Source of the DNA: WHSO01 sp963732875
Lineage (GTDB): Bacteria; Pseudomonadota; Alphaproteobacteria; SMXQ01
Length of the DNA stretch: 64,000 nucleotides
Assembly: GCA_963732875.1 (NCBI GenBank)
Contig: CAVTBD010000004.1
Location: 1 to 64,000, forward strand
Direction: 5' to 3'
This document shows positions 45,850-54,348 of the stretch, piece after piece. The position numbers and the translations under genes were made by a program. Under the pieces are notes generated by a model. That model was not told where the DNA came from. It was given only the letters and a program-made list of their open reading frames with translations, and did not search any database. Every line of letters begins with the position of its first letter. The stretch's first letter is position 1.

Positions 45850-46743
45850 ATGGCCGAGATCGCCGCGGCCGTCGCCGCGCTGCCGCCGCTGCGCGAAGTG
45901 ATCGCCGCGCACGGGCTCGATGCCCGCAAGGGACTCGGCCAGCACTTCCTGCTCGACCTCAACCTGACCGCGCGCATCGCCCGGGCCGCCGGCGATATCT
46001 CCGGTAGGACCGTGATCGAGGTCGGCCCGGGTCCGGGTGGTCTTACCCGTGCGCTGCTGGCGGCCGGCGCCCGGCCCGTGATCGCAATCGAAAAGGACCC
46101 GCGCTGTCTCGACGCCCTGGCGCCACTCGCCCTGGCCGCGCAGGGACATCTTTCGATCGTCCCCGGAGATGCCGTCAAGATCGACGAAAGAACCCTGTTA
46201 GGTACCGGCGAGGTAACCGCGAAAGGCGCCCGGATCATCGCCAACCTGCCCTACAACGTGTCCACCGTGCTGCTGGTGAAATGGCTCAGGCAGATCGCGG
46301 CAACCCCCGAGATGTACGATGGCATCGTCCTTCTGCTGCAGAAGGAGGTTGCCGACCGACTGCTCGCCGCCCCGCGCACCAAGGCCTACGGGCGCCTGTC
46401 GGTAATGTGCCAGTGGCTGTGCGAGGTGGCGCCGTGCTTCGACATCGGCGCCCGCGCCTTCACGCCGCCGCCCAAGGTCGCCTCCACGGTGGTCCGGCTG
46501 ACGCCCCTCCGGGAGCCCCGCGCCCCGGCCGACTGGGACGCCATGGAGGCCACCGTGCGCGCGGCCTTCGGCCAGCGCCGCAAGATGCTGCGCGCGAGCC
46601 TCAAGAGCCTCGCCGGAGCACAGGCGGAGGCGCTGCTGGCAGAGGTCGGCATCCGCGCCGAGGCGCGCGCCGAGGAGCTTTCGGTGGCGGAGTTCGCGGC
46701 GCTCGCCCGCGCCTGGCGGGCCGCGGCCGGCACAACCGGCTAG
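45850..46743 (+). CDS. rsmA: 16S rRNA dimethyladenosine transferase
   Basis: RsmA (KsgA) dimethylates two adenines in helix 45 of 16S rRNA. The start is ATG 45850 (MAEIAAAVAALPPLREVIAA), giving 297 residues. Motifs are GLGQHFLLDLN near 32, the SAM site EVGPGPGGLTRALL, the acidic AIEKD, and the catalytic NLPYNVST. It ends seven bases before the convergent gmk stop. Confidence 0.96.
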   Translation: MAEIAAAVAALPPLREVIAAHGLDARKGLGQHFLLDLNLTARIARAAGDISGRTVIEVGPGPGGLTRALLAAGARPVIAIEKDPRCLDALAPLALAAQGHLSIVPGDAVKIDERTLLGTGEVTAKGARIIANLPYNVSTVLLVKWLRQIAATPEMYDGIVLLLQKEVADRLLAAPRTKAYGRLSVMCQWLCEVAPCFDIGARAFTPPPKVASTVVRLTPLREPRAPADWDAMEATVRAAFGQRRKMLRASLKSLAGAQAEALLAEVGIRAEARAEELSVAEFAALARAWRAAAGTTG

Positions 46744-46750
46744 CGGCGGG

Positions 46751-47416
46751 TTACTGGCCCTCGCGCAGGGTCTTCACGAAGTCGCCGATACCCACCAAGC
46801 GCTCGAGCCGGAGCCGCTCGGCTGTCAGGATCGCCTGCACCTCGGCGACGCTCTGCTCGATGTCCTGGTTGACGATGATGTAGTCGTATTCCTTGTAGTG
46901 GCTCATCTCGTCGGCGGCCTTGGCCATGCGGCTCGCCACCACCTCGGCGGGATCCTGGGCGCGGGTGTTGAGGCGCCGCTCCAGCTCGCGCGTCGAGGGC
47001 GGCAGGATGAACACGGTGACAGCGTCCGAGCGCGCGTTCTCGGTCACCTGCTGGGTGCCCTGCCAGTCGATGTCGAACAGCACGTCGCGCCCGTCCGCGA
47101 GCGCCGCCTCGACCGGCTTCCCGGGCGTGCCGTAGTAATTGCCGAACACCTTGGCGTGCTCGAGGAACTCGCGGCGGTTGACCATCAGGTTGAAATCGGT
47201 TGGATCGACGAAATGGTAGTCGACGCCCTCGACCTCCCCCGGGCGCTTCTGGCGCGTGGTGTAGGACACCGACATCTCGAGGTTGCCGTCGCGCTCCAGC
47301 AGGAGACGCGAGAGGGTGGTCTTGCCGGCCCCCGACGGCGAGGACAGGATCAGCATCAGCCCGCGCCGGCGGATGCCCACCCCTTCGATCACGTTTCCCC
47401 GCTGCGCCTTCGCCAT
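46751..47416 (-). CDS. gmk: Guanylate kinase
   Basis: Gmk phosphorylates GMP to GDP. The 221-residue protein has the P-loop SSPSGAGKTTLS near residue 25, SVSYTTRQKRPGEVEGVDY for GMP binding, and VLFDIDWQGTQQV. It follows yicC after three bases; yicC-gmk is a conserved pair. A 20-residue N-terminal extension before the P-loop is common in the class. Confidence 0.96.
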   Translation of the reverse strand: MAKAQRGNVIEGVGIRRRGLMLILSSPSGAGKTTLSRLLLERDGNLEMSVSYTTRQKRPGEVEGVDYHFVDPTDFNLMVNRREFLEHAKVFGNYYGTPGKPVEAALADGRDVLFDIDWQGTQQVTENARSDAVTVFILPPSTRELERRLNTRAQDPAEVVASRMAKAADEMSHYKEYDYIIVNQDIEQSVAEVQAILTAERLRLERLVGIGDFVKTLREGQ

Positions 47417-47419
47417 GGG

Positions 47420-48307
47420 CTACTCGATGTTCTGGACCTGCTCGCGGAACTGCTCGATGGCGGCCTTGAGCGCGAGCCCGGTGCGGGTCAGCTCAAGGTC
47501 CTGCGCCTTGGAGCACAGGGTATTGGCCTCGCGGTTGAATTCCTGGGACAGGAAGTCGAGGCGCCGCCCCACCGCGCCGCCACCCTTGATCAGGTCGAGG
47601 GCCTGGGCGACGTGGGCGTCGAGCCGGTCGATCTCCTCGCGCACGTCGGCCTTGCCGACCATCACCGCGATCTCCTGGGCGAGACGCTCCTCGGGTAGCG
47701 GCGTTGTGCCCGCAAGAAGCTCGCCGATCTGCCCGGTGATGCGCGTCCGGATCGCCTCGGGCTGGGCGGCGGCGAGCGCGCGCGCCTGGGCGGCGAGCGC
47801 CGCGACCTCACCGACGATCCCTTTCAGTATCTCTTCCAGACGCGCGCCCTCCTCGGCCCGCGCCGTCTCGACCTGGTCGAGCGCCCGACCGAGGCTCGCC
47901 GCCATCGCCTTCTCGCGCGCGGCACGCCCCTCGTCGCCGTCCTGGACCTCTTCGGGCTCGAGCACGCCGCGCAGCCGCAGCAGGCCCTCCGCCGTCGGCG
48001 GCGGCGCGCCGGTGCGTCCGCGCACCATCTCGGCCAGTTCCAGCACGCGTTCGAGCAGTGCTTCGTTGAGGCGGTAGCCGGTCAGTCCCGGCGTGCGGGT
48101 GAGGTTGAGCGAGACGTTGAAGCTGCCGCGCTTGAAGCGCTTGGCGAGCATGTCGCGTACGGTGATCTCGAACAATTCCATGCCGGGCGGCATGCGCACC
48201 CGCATGTCGAGACCGCGGTTGTTGACCGAGCGCACTTCCCAGCGCCACGCGAAGTCGTCGAAATCGCCCTCCTCGCGCGCGAATCCGGTCATGCTGGCTA
48301 TGGTCAC
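47420..48307 (-). CDS. yicC: YicC family endoribonuclease
   Basis: YicC proteins are metal-dependent endoribonucleases implicated in small-RNA turnover. The GTG at 48307, with GGAGAG upstream, gives 295 residues. The N-terminus MTIASMTGFAREEGDF and WEVRSVNNRGLDMRVRMP are diagnostic. The C-terminal IDRLDAHVAQALDLI and GRRLDFLSQEFNREANTLCS are also typical. It sits directly upstream of gmk. Confidence 0.93.
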   Translation of the reverse strand: MTIASMTGFAREEGDFDDFAWRWEVRSVNNRGLDMRVRMPPGMELFEITVRDMLAKRFKRGSFNVSLNLTRTPGLTGYRLNEALLERVLELAEMVRGRTGAPPPTAEGLLRLRGVLEPEEVQDGDEGRAAREKAMAASLGRALDQVETARAEEGARLEEILKGIVGEVAALAAQARALAAAQPEAIRTRITGQIGELLAGTTPLPEERLAQEIAVMVGKADVREEIDRLDAHVAQALDLIKGGGAVGRRLDFLSQEFNREANTLCSKAQDLELTRTGLALKAAIEQFREQVQNIE

Positions 48308-48446
48308 GGTCTCTCCTGTCGCCTTGGTGTGGTAGGTCCCAAAAAGCGGAGCCACTATATCCTGTGGATACGCGCGGGAACAAGCGATGCTTGCCTACAG
48401 GATGACACCCGACACGGAAGCCGCCACGACGCGCCCGTGGGCGCGT

Positions 48447-49565
48447 CTAGCCCTTCTTTTTCTTCTTCTTTTTCTTTTTCTTCACGCACAGCTTCGGGTC
48501 GGTCACGTCACTGCATTTGGCGAGACCGCCCTTCTCGCTCAGAAGCGCCTTGATCTTCTCCAGCGTCGGCTTCGGCGTGGCATATGCCTCCCGGATCAGT
48601 GCCGTCACCTCGTCGCCGTCGATCACGTCCAGCGTGAGACGGCTCCGCTTAGCATCGGCAAGAAATCCGGAATCTCCGGTCGCGGTCTCCATGAACGCCG
48701 CCCGCAGCGCCTTCAGACGATCGGCCGGCAGGTCCGGGGGCGCGACGAACGGCCGCCCCATCTCCTGGCGCGAGAACAGGAGGCTGAATATCCGCTTTGT
48801 TTCGGGATCCTTGATGTACTCGAACAGGAGCGGCACGTTGGGCAGGGCCCGGTCCTTCTTCAGGGCGAGTTGGACCAGGATGCGCACCTTCTTTTCCTTA
48901 AGCCACTGGACATGCTGACCAAGCAGGGTGCTATAGGGAAGTCCGCCACGGCCCTGGACCTCGCCGCGCTCCATCGCCAGCATCATCTGGGCGCTGCCGG
49001 GATAGCCGGCGACGATCTTGAACTTTGTCCCCAACAGCCGGTTCATCAGGCGCGGATAGACCACGCCGTCGGTGCTGGCGCCGGCCGCGGCCACGACCAT
49101 CTCCTGCTTGAAGGTGTCCTCGAAGGTCCGGATCGGCGTCTTGTACCAGGCGATGACGATATTGGTCGCCTTGTCGAGGCTGCCGAGCCAGTTGAGCTTG
49201 AGCGCTTCGAACGGCGCGCGAACCTTGCTGATCAGCGGGTCCATCGGCACCACGCGCGTGACCATGCCGAACACGGTGCCGTCCTTGGGCGCCTTGGCAT
49301 AGAGGAAACTGGCGGCGATCTGGCCGCCGGCGCCAGGCAGGTTCTGCGCGACGATGGCGGGATGGCCCGGGACATGGCCGCCCATATGCCGGGCGAGCAG
49401 CCGCGAATAGGCGTCATTGCCGCCGCCGGCACCGGCGCCGATGATCAGCTTCATGGTCTTGCCGTGGTAGAAGTCGGATAGCGCGTCGGCCCGGGCCGCC
49501 CCTACCGGTGCCGTCAGGAAAACGGCGCAAAGCACCGGCAGCATGAAATGCGTCATGGTGCGCAT
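48447..49565 (-). CDS. Tripartite tricarboxylate (TctC/Bug-type) solute receptor with polylysine tail
   Basis: The 372-residue periplasmic receptor starts at ATG 49565 with GGGAGG upstream. A signal sequence ends near GAARADALSD (about 25). The mature part resembles the TctC/Bug family: FYHGKTMKLIIGAGAGGGND and VPGHPAIVAQNLPGAGG. Such proteins bind carboxylates for a TctAB permease, but no permease gene is nearby. The C-terminus carries two cysteines (AKCSDVTDPKLCV) followed by ten lysines and a glycine, which is unusual. The gene lies in an accessory insertion between mltG and yicC. Confidence 0.87.
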   Translation of the reverse strand: MRTMTHFMLPVLCAVFLTAPVGAARADALSDFYHGKTMKLIIGAGAGGGNDAYSRLLARHMGGHVPGHPAIVAQNLPGAGGQIAASFLYAKAPKDGTVFGMVTRVVPMDPLISKVRAPFEALKLNWLGSLDKATNIVIAWYKTPIRTFEDTFKQEMVVAAAGASTDGVVYPRLMNRLLGTKFKIVAGYPGSAQMMLAMERGEVQGRGGLPYSTLLGQHVQWLKEKKVRILVQLALKKDRALPNVPLLFEYIKDPETKRIFSLLFSRQEMGRPFVAPPDLPADRLKALRAAFMETATGDSGFLADAKRSRLTLDVIDGDEVTALIREAYATPKPTLEKIKALLSEKGGLAKCSDVTDPKLCVKKKKKKKKKKG

Positions 49566-49709
49566 GATTCCCTCCCTGTCGATTATGGCACTCCGGTCCT
49601 TGGTCGGCCGGTTGTTGCCATTGTGGCACAAACGGGCCCTGTGCCCAACTCCATCAGTGCCGGTCCGCCGCTGCTGGCTTTCCCGCCGCCGCCGCGATAG
49701 CTTCCCGCC

Positions 49710-50534
49710 ATGGATTTGAAGCGCCCCACCAGTATCGTGATCACCGGCGCCTCGTCGGGCATCGGCGCGGCCCTTGCCCGCCTCTACGCGGCACCGGGCG
49801 TGCGCCTGCATCTCGGCGGGCGCGACCGCCAGCGTCTCGAAGACATCGCCAACAAGTGCCGCGCCGCCGGCGCCGAGGTCGACGCGCGCCGCCAGGACGT
49901 GACCGAGCGTGGCGCCATGGCCGCCTGGATCGAGGACTGCTTCGGCCACGGCCCGGTCGATCTGGTGATCTCCAACGCCGGCATCTCGGGCGGCACCGGC
50001 ATGGCACAGGGCGACGGCGCCGCCGCGGCTCCGAGCGAGTCCCAGGTCCAGGTCGAGCGCATCCTCGACGTCAACGTGTCCGGAGTGGTGAACACCGTCT
50101 ATCCGGCGATCGCGGAAATGCGCAAGGTGCCGCGCGCGGGCAACGGCCCGCGCGGCCAGATCGCCATCATGAGCTCACTCGCGGGCTTCCGTGGCCTGCC
50201 CGGCGCGCCCGCCTACGGCGCAAGCAAGGCGGCGGTGCGCTCGCTCGGCGAGGGGCTGCGTGGGTTGTGCGGTCGCCACGGCATCCGGGTGTCGGTGATC
50301 TGCCCGGGCTTTATCCGCACGCCGATGACGAACGTGAACCCCTATCCCATGCCGTTCCTGATGTCGTCGGAACGCGCCGCGCTCATCATCCGCCGCGGCC
50401 TCGCCCGCGACCGCGCCCGCATCGCCTTCCCGTGGCGCCTGTGGGCAATCGTCTGGCTGATGAGCGCGCTACCGGTCGGGCTTCTCGATCCGCTGGTGGC
50501 GCGCCTGCCCGAGAAGCCGGCGGCGGAACGCTAG
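49710..50534 (+). CDS. Short-chain dehydrogenase/reductase
   Basis: This 274-residue SDR has the cofactor motif TGASSGIGAALARLY near residue 13, NAGISGG, catalytic S in MSSLAGFRG, and YGASK. Oxidoreductase activity with NAD(P) is expected, but the substrate is unknown. A hydrophobic C-terminal segment (about 240-262, WRLWAIVWLMSALPVGLL) may tether it to the membrane. It is divergent from the TctC-type gene and followed by a double palindromic repeat. Confidence 0.9.
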   Translation: MDLKRPTSIVITGASSGIGAALARLYAAPGVRLHLGGRDRQRLEDIANKCRAAGAEVDARRQDVTERGAMAAWIEDCFGHGPVDLVISNAGISGGTGMAQGDGAAAAPSESQVQVERILDVNVSGVVNTVYPAIAEMRKVPRAGNGPRGQIAIMSSLAGFRGLPGAPAYGASKAAVRSLGEGLRGLCGRHGIRVSVICPGFIRTPMTNVNPYPMPFLMSSERAALIIRRGLARDRARIAFPWRLWAIVWLMSALPVGLLDPLVARLPEKPAAER

Positions 50535-50536
50535 TG

Positions 50537-50646
50537 CAGGGTCGGTTCAGATTGATTCAATCTGAACCGTGAATCCTGCTCTAATTTTAAAGTGTAGAGC
50601 CTGATTCACGGCTCAAGATCGTTTCGATCTGAGCCGATCAGGCTCT
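50537..50646. repeat. Double palindromic repeat at the SDR-mltG junction
   Basis: Three nested dyads are present. GGTTCAGATTG pairs with CAATCTGAACC (50544-50568). GCTCTA (50578-50583) pairs with TAGAGC (50595-50600). The outer AGAGCCTGAT (50596-50605) pairs with ATCAGGCTCT (50637-50646) and encloses GGCTCAAGATC...GATCTGAGCC. The element overlaps the last two bases of mltG. Palindromes of this style are common in alphaproteobacterial intergenic DNA; relatives are at 5302-5349 and 19794-19828. Confidence 0.7.
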
Positions 50647-51688
50647 AAGGCTTCGGCACCGCCGTCCCGCCGCCGTTGCCCGCCGGCTCCATCGCCTTTT
50701 CATGCTCGGCGCGCAACTTGCGCCAGCGCCGAACGTTGCGGTTGTGCTCATCGAGGGTCTTTGCGAACACGTGGCCACCGTTGCCGTCGGCAACGAAATA
50801 GAGGGCATCGGTCCGGGCGGGATGCATCACCGCCGCCAGCGCCGCACGCCCGGGATTGGCGATCGGCTCGGGCGGCAGGCCCTTGTTGAGGTAGGTGTTG
50901 TAGGGGCCGGGCTGTTCCAGGTCCTTGCGGGTCAGGGCACGGCCGAGGATATGGTCCGGATCACCGTCGGCGAACGCCACGCCGTAAGCCACCGTGGGGT
51001 CCGACTGGAGCGGCATGCCGCGGCGCAGGCGATTGTAGAACACGCCGGCGATCAGGGGGCGCTCTCCCGGCTTGCCGGTTTCCTTCTCGACAATCGAAGC
51101 GAGGATCACGGCGTCATGGGGCGAGGCGATGGGCAGGTCCGGATCGCGCTCGCGCCACAGCCGGGCAACGGTGTCGCTCATCGCGTTGTCCATGCGCCCG
51201 AGCATGGCCCGGCGGGCATCGCCGTAGGCGTAATTGTAGGTATCGGGCAGGAGCGTGCCTTCCTCGGGCATGCGCCCGACCGATCCATCGAGCCCGTAGG
51301 CGGCGATCACGAGATCGATCACCTGGGGCACGGTCAAGCCCTCGGGCACCGTGAGGCGGCGCACCAGGGTCTTTCCCGACTTCAGGATTTCCATGACGTC
51401 GCGCGCCGACGCCCGCCCCGGAAACTCGTATTCGCCGGCCTGCAGCCGCTGCGTGGCGCCCGTCAGGCGCACGCCTGCCTGGAACACGAAGGCCGAGCGC
51501 AGCAGGCCATGGTGCTCGAGGAGGTATCCGATGGTCGACACCCCGGCCCCCTTAGGCACCACCACGATGGCCGGCCCGCCGAGCGGGCCGGGCTGATCGA
51601 ACAGATGGAACAGGATACCGAGGGCAAGCACGGCAGCGGCAACCAGTGTGCCCGCCGCGATGCCGAGCCGTCGGAGCCACGCCGTCAC
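50645..51688 (-). CDS. mltG: Endolytic murein transglycosylase MltG
   Basis: MltG cuts nascent glycan strands and so sets their length. The GTG at 51688 gives 347 residues. One N-terminal membrane helix (about 8-30) anchors the protein, with the rest periplasmic. A LysM-like subdomain (about 40-105) leads to the YceG catalytic domain with E201 in ILASIVEKETGKPGERPLIA, and YNTYLNKGLPPEPIANPG. It follows fabF after seven bases, as in many bacteria. Confidence 0.94.
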   Translation of the reverse strand: MTAWLRRLGIAAGTLVAAAVLALGILFHLFDQPGPLGGPAIVVVPKGAGVSTIGYLLEHHGLLRSAFVFQAGVRLTGATQRLQAGEYEFPGRASARDVMEILKSGKTLVRRLTVPEGLTVPQVIDLVIAAYGLDGSVGRMPEEGTLLPDTYNYAYGDARRAMLGRMDNAMSDTVARLWRERDPDLPIASPHDAVILASIVEKETGKPGERPLIAGVFYNRLRRGMPLQSDPTVAYGVAFADGDPDHILGRALTRKDLEQPGPYNTYLNKGLPPEPIANPGRAALAAVMHPARTDALYFVADGNGGHVFAKTLDEHNRNVRRWRKLRAEHEKAMEPAGNGGGTAVPKP

Positions 51689-51695
51689 GGATGCC

Positions 51696-52959
51696 TCAGT
51701 TGACGGCCGTGAACACCAGGGATGCGTTGGTGCCGCCGAACCCGAAGGAGTTGCTGAGCGCGGCCTTCACCTTCCGCTCCTTGGCCTTGAGCGGCACCAG
51801 GTCGATGTCGCAGCCTTCCGACGGATTCTCGAGGTTCAGCGTCGGCGGCAGGATGCTGTCGCGGATCGACAGCACCGAGAAGATCGCCTCGACGCTGCCG
51901 GCGGCGCCGAGCAGGTGGCCGATGGCCGATTTGGTCGAGGACATCGACAGCTTGTAGACGTCGTCGCCGAACAGTCGCTTGACGGCGCCCAACTCGATCT
52001 CGTCGCCGAGCGGCGTCGAGGTGCCGTGGGCATTGATGTAGTCGATGTCTCCCGTGCCGAGCTGCGCCCGCTTGAGCGCCGCGGTCATGGCACGGAACCC
52101 GCCGTCGCCGTTGGAGGCCGGCGCCGTCACGTGATAGGCGTCACCCGACAGGCCGTAGCCCGAAACCTCGGCGTAGATCTTGGCGCCGCGCTTCCTGGCG
52201 TGCTCGTATTCCTCGAGCACCACCACGCCCGCGCCTTCGCCCATCACGAAGCCGTCGCGGTCCTTGTCCCACGGGCGCGAAGCACGCGTCGGCGTGTCGT
52301 TGAAGCCGGTCGAGAGCGCCCGCGCCGCGGCGAAGCCGGCGAGTCCGAGGCGGCACACGGCGGCCTCGGTACCGCCCGCCACCATCACGTCGGCGTCCTC
52401 CATCTGGATCAGGCGGGCCGCGTCGCCGATGGCGTGCGCACCGGTGGCACAGGCGGTGACGACCGCATGGTTGGGGCCGCGGAAGCCGTACTTGATGGAA
52501 ACGTGGCCCGAGGCGAGGTTGATCAGCGCCGACGGGATGAAGAACGGGCTGATGCGCCGCGCGCCCCGTTCCAGCAGCGTGACCGCTGCCTCCGCGATCG
52601 CCGGCAGGCCGCCGATGCCCGAGCCGATCATCACGCCGGTGCGTTCCTGGTCGGGCGCGTCGGTCGGCTTCCAGCCCGAAATCCTCGACCGCCTGGATCG
52701 CGGCCGACAGCGCGTAGACGATGAACGTGTCCATCTTGCGCTGCTCCTTGGGCTCGACCCAATCGTCGGGATTGAACTTTCCCTCCGAGGTTTCGCCCAG
52801 GGGCACCTGCCCCGCCACCTTGCAGGACAGGTCGGAAACGTCGAACGACTGGATCGCGCCGAGCCCCGACTCGCCATTGATCAGGCGCGACCAAGTGGCG
52901 TCCACGCCGCATCCCAGCGGAGTAACGAGGCCAAGGCCTGTAACGACAACTCGTCTCAT
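51696..52959 (-). CDS. fabF: Beta-ketoacyl-ACP synthase II, one frameshift as read
   Basis: FabF elongates acyl-ACP in fatty-acid synthesis. The protein starts MRRVVVTGLGLVTPLGCGVD. One extra base in the AAA run at 52679-52681 (TTT on the coding strand) breaks the frame; removing it joins VED to SGWKPTDAPDQERTGV and gives 420 residues. The catalytic cysteine is in VVTACATGAHAIGDA, with histidines in INAHGTSTPLGD and KSAIGHLLGAAG. It belongs to the fabD-fabG-acpP-fabF-mltG run. The homopolymer context suggests a sequencing error. Confidence 0.95.
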
Positions 52960-53016
52960 GGCGGCTTGGGCTGTGACCGTAGTGATGAGGGACGGCCGGC
53001 TGGCCGTCCCGGGAAA

Positions 53017-53250
53017 TCAGGTGTTGGCTTCGATATAGGCGATGGCGTCCTTGACGGTGAGGATCTTCTCCGCCGCATCGTCGGGGATTTCGCAGCCGAA
53101 CTCCTCCTCGAAGGCCATGACGAGTTCGACGGTGTCGAGGCTGTCGGCACCCAGATCGTCAATGAAGCTCGCGTTCTCGGTGACCTTACCTTCGTCGACA
53201 CCGAGGTGCTCGACAACGATCTTGGTCACGCGTTCAGCAACATCGCTCAT
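53017..53250 (-). CDS. acpP: Acyl carrier protein
   Basis: AcpP carries growing acyl chains on a phosphopantetheine arm. The 77-residue acidic protein starts MSDVAERVTKIVVEHLGVDE. The attachment site is S37 in LGADSLDTVELVMAFEEEF. It starts 57 bases upstream of fabF. Its own upstream region (53251-53475, 225 bases without a gene) has tandem palindromes that may control it. Confidence 0.97.
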   Translation of the reverse strand: MSDVAERVTKIVVEHLGVDEGKVTENASFIDDLGADSLDTVELVMAFEEEFGCEIPDDAAEKILTVKDAIAYIEANT

Positions 53251-53305
53251 TTTTTCTCATTCCTCGGATTAATGTTTCCCGTCCGGGACACTGTTGGCCA
53301 GATCA

Positions 53306-53339
53306 GATTTGTTGTCCAACGGATTTGTTGTCCAACAAA
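53306..53339. promoter_or_regulatory. Tandem operator-like repeat upstream of acpP
   Basis: A 16-base unit is repeated head to tail: GATTTGTTGTCCAACG (53306-53321) and GATTTGTTGTCCAACA (53322-53337), differing in the last base. The second unit extends to the perfect palindrome TTTGTTGTCCAACAAA (53324-53339). It lies 56-89 bases upstream of the acpP start. TTGACC follows on the far side (53346-53341, minus strand). It looks like a double site for a dimeric repressor or activator of unknown identity. Confidence 0.5.
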
Positions 53340-53475
53340 GGTCAAACAGCTTCCGCGTCCCCCTCTTCCGGCGAGCGAAAGTGCCCGTTGGTAACACACT
53401 TTTCCGGGCTTGGCCAGCGTCCCTCCGTCATGGGTCAAGCCTCTGTAAACGAACGGGAATAAAGGGGAATCGCGG

Positions 53476-54213
53476 TCACAGCATGGCCATGCCGCCGTTG
53501 ACGTGAAGGGTCTGTCCGGTGACGTAGGACGCCTCGTTGCTGGCGAGATAGACCACCGCCGCCGCGATGTCGGCGGACTCGCCGAATCGTCCCACCGGAA
53601 TCGCGCCGAGCACGCGGTTGCGCTGCTCCTCGGAAAGCGCGTCGGTCATCGCCGTGACGATGAAGCCGGGCGCGACGCAATTGGCCGTGATGCCGCGGCT
53701 CGCCACTTCCTGCGCCAGCGATTTGGTGAAGCCGACCAGCCCCGCCTTGGAGGCCGCGTAGTTGGCCTGGCCCGGATTGCCGGTCGCGCCCACCACCGAG
53801 GTGATCGAAACGATGCGCCCGAAGCGCGCCTTCATCATGCCGCGCAGGACCGCGCGCGACAGACGGAACGCCGCGGTGAGGTTGACGTCGAGCACCTTCT
53901 GCCAGTCCTCGTCCTTCATGCGCATGAGAAGCTGGTCGCGGGTAAGACCCGCATTGTTGACCAGCACGTCGATGCCGCCCATGGCCGCCTCGGCCTCGCG
54001 TACCAGGCTGTCGGTGCCTTCCGCGGTGGACAGGTCGGCGACCACGACATGGGCACGTGCACCGAGCTCACCCGCGAGCGCATCGAGCGCATCCTTGCGC
54101 GTGCCCGAAAGTGCGACGGTCGCACCCTGCCCGTGCAGCGCCCGCGCGATCGCGCCGCCGATGCCGCCGCTCGCGCCGGTGACCAGCGCCTTCCTGCTTT
54201 CGAGATCGAACAT
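53476..54213 (-). CDS. fabG: 3-oxoacyl-ACP reductase
   Basis: FabG reduces beta-ketoacyl-ACP with NADPH. The ATG at 54213 (MFDLESRKALVTGASGGIGG) gives 245 residues; longer frames upstream run into a repeat. The SDR tetrad is N111, S139, Y152 and K156 (SITSVVGATGNPGQANYAAS). The C-terminal GQTLHVNGGMAML is diagnostic. It lies between fabD and acpP. Confidence 0.96.
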   Translation of the reverse strand: MFDLESRKALVTGASGGIGGAIARALHGQGATVALSGTRKDALDALAGELGARAHVVVADLSTAEGTDSLVREAEAAMGGIDVLVNNAGLTRDQLLMRMKDEDWQKVLDVNLTAAFRLSRAVLRGMMKARFGRIVSITSVVGATGNPGQANYAASKAGLVGFTKSLAQEVASRGITANCVAPGFIVTAMTDALSEEQRNRVLGAIPVGRFGESADIAAAVVYLASNEASYVTGQTLHVNGGMAML

Positions 54214-54238
54214 GGTCGGGTCCTTTCCCTCTTTTCTC

Positions 54239-54320
54239 GTCATGCTCGCACTTGTTGCGAGCATCCACGAGTTTTTAAAAACAAAAGAACGTGGATGGTC
54301 GGATCAAGTCCGACCATGAC
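54239..54320. repeat. Composite palindromic repeat, copy 5 (different arm sequence)
   Basis: The unit begins GTCATGCTCGCA and ends GACCATGAC. The left hairpin is TGCTCGCACTTGTTGCGAGCA, followed by TCCACG. The right hairpin is GGTCGGATCAAGTCCGACC, preceded by GTGGAT. Its architecture (GTCAT, hairpin, ATCCAC, spacer, GTGGAT, hairpin, ATGAC) is that of the copies near pyrC and dprA, although the stems differ. It lies between fabD and fabG. Confidence 0.65.
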
Positions 54321-54348
54321 GGTCGGTGGGATATCGGCTGAACGGACC

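Noticed and set aside
48440..48485. Polylysine run read as a nuclear-localisation-type signal or host-targeting effector
   Set aside because: Lysine homopolymer tails occur in secreted bacterial proteins for other reasons, the protein is a TctC-type periplasmic receptor, and there is no secretion-system context.
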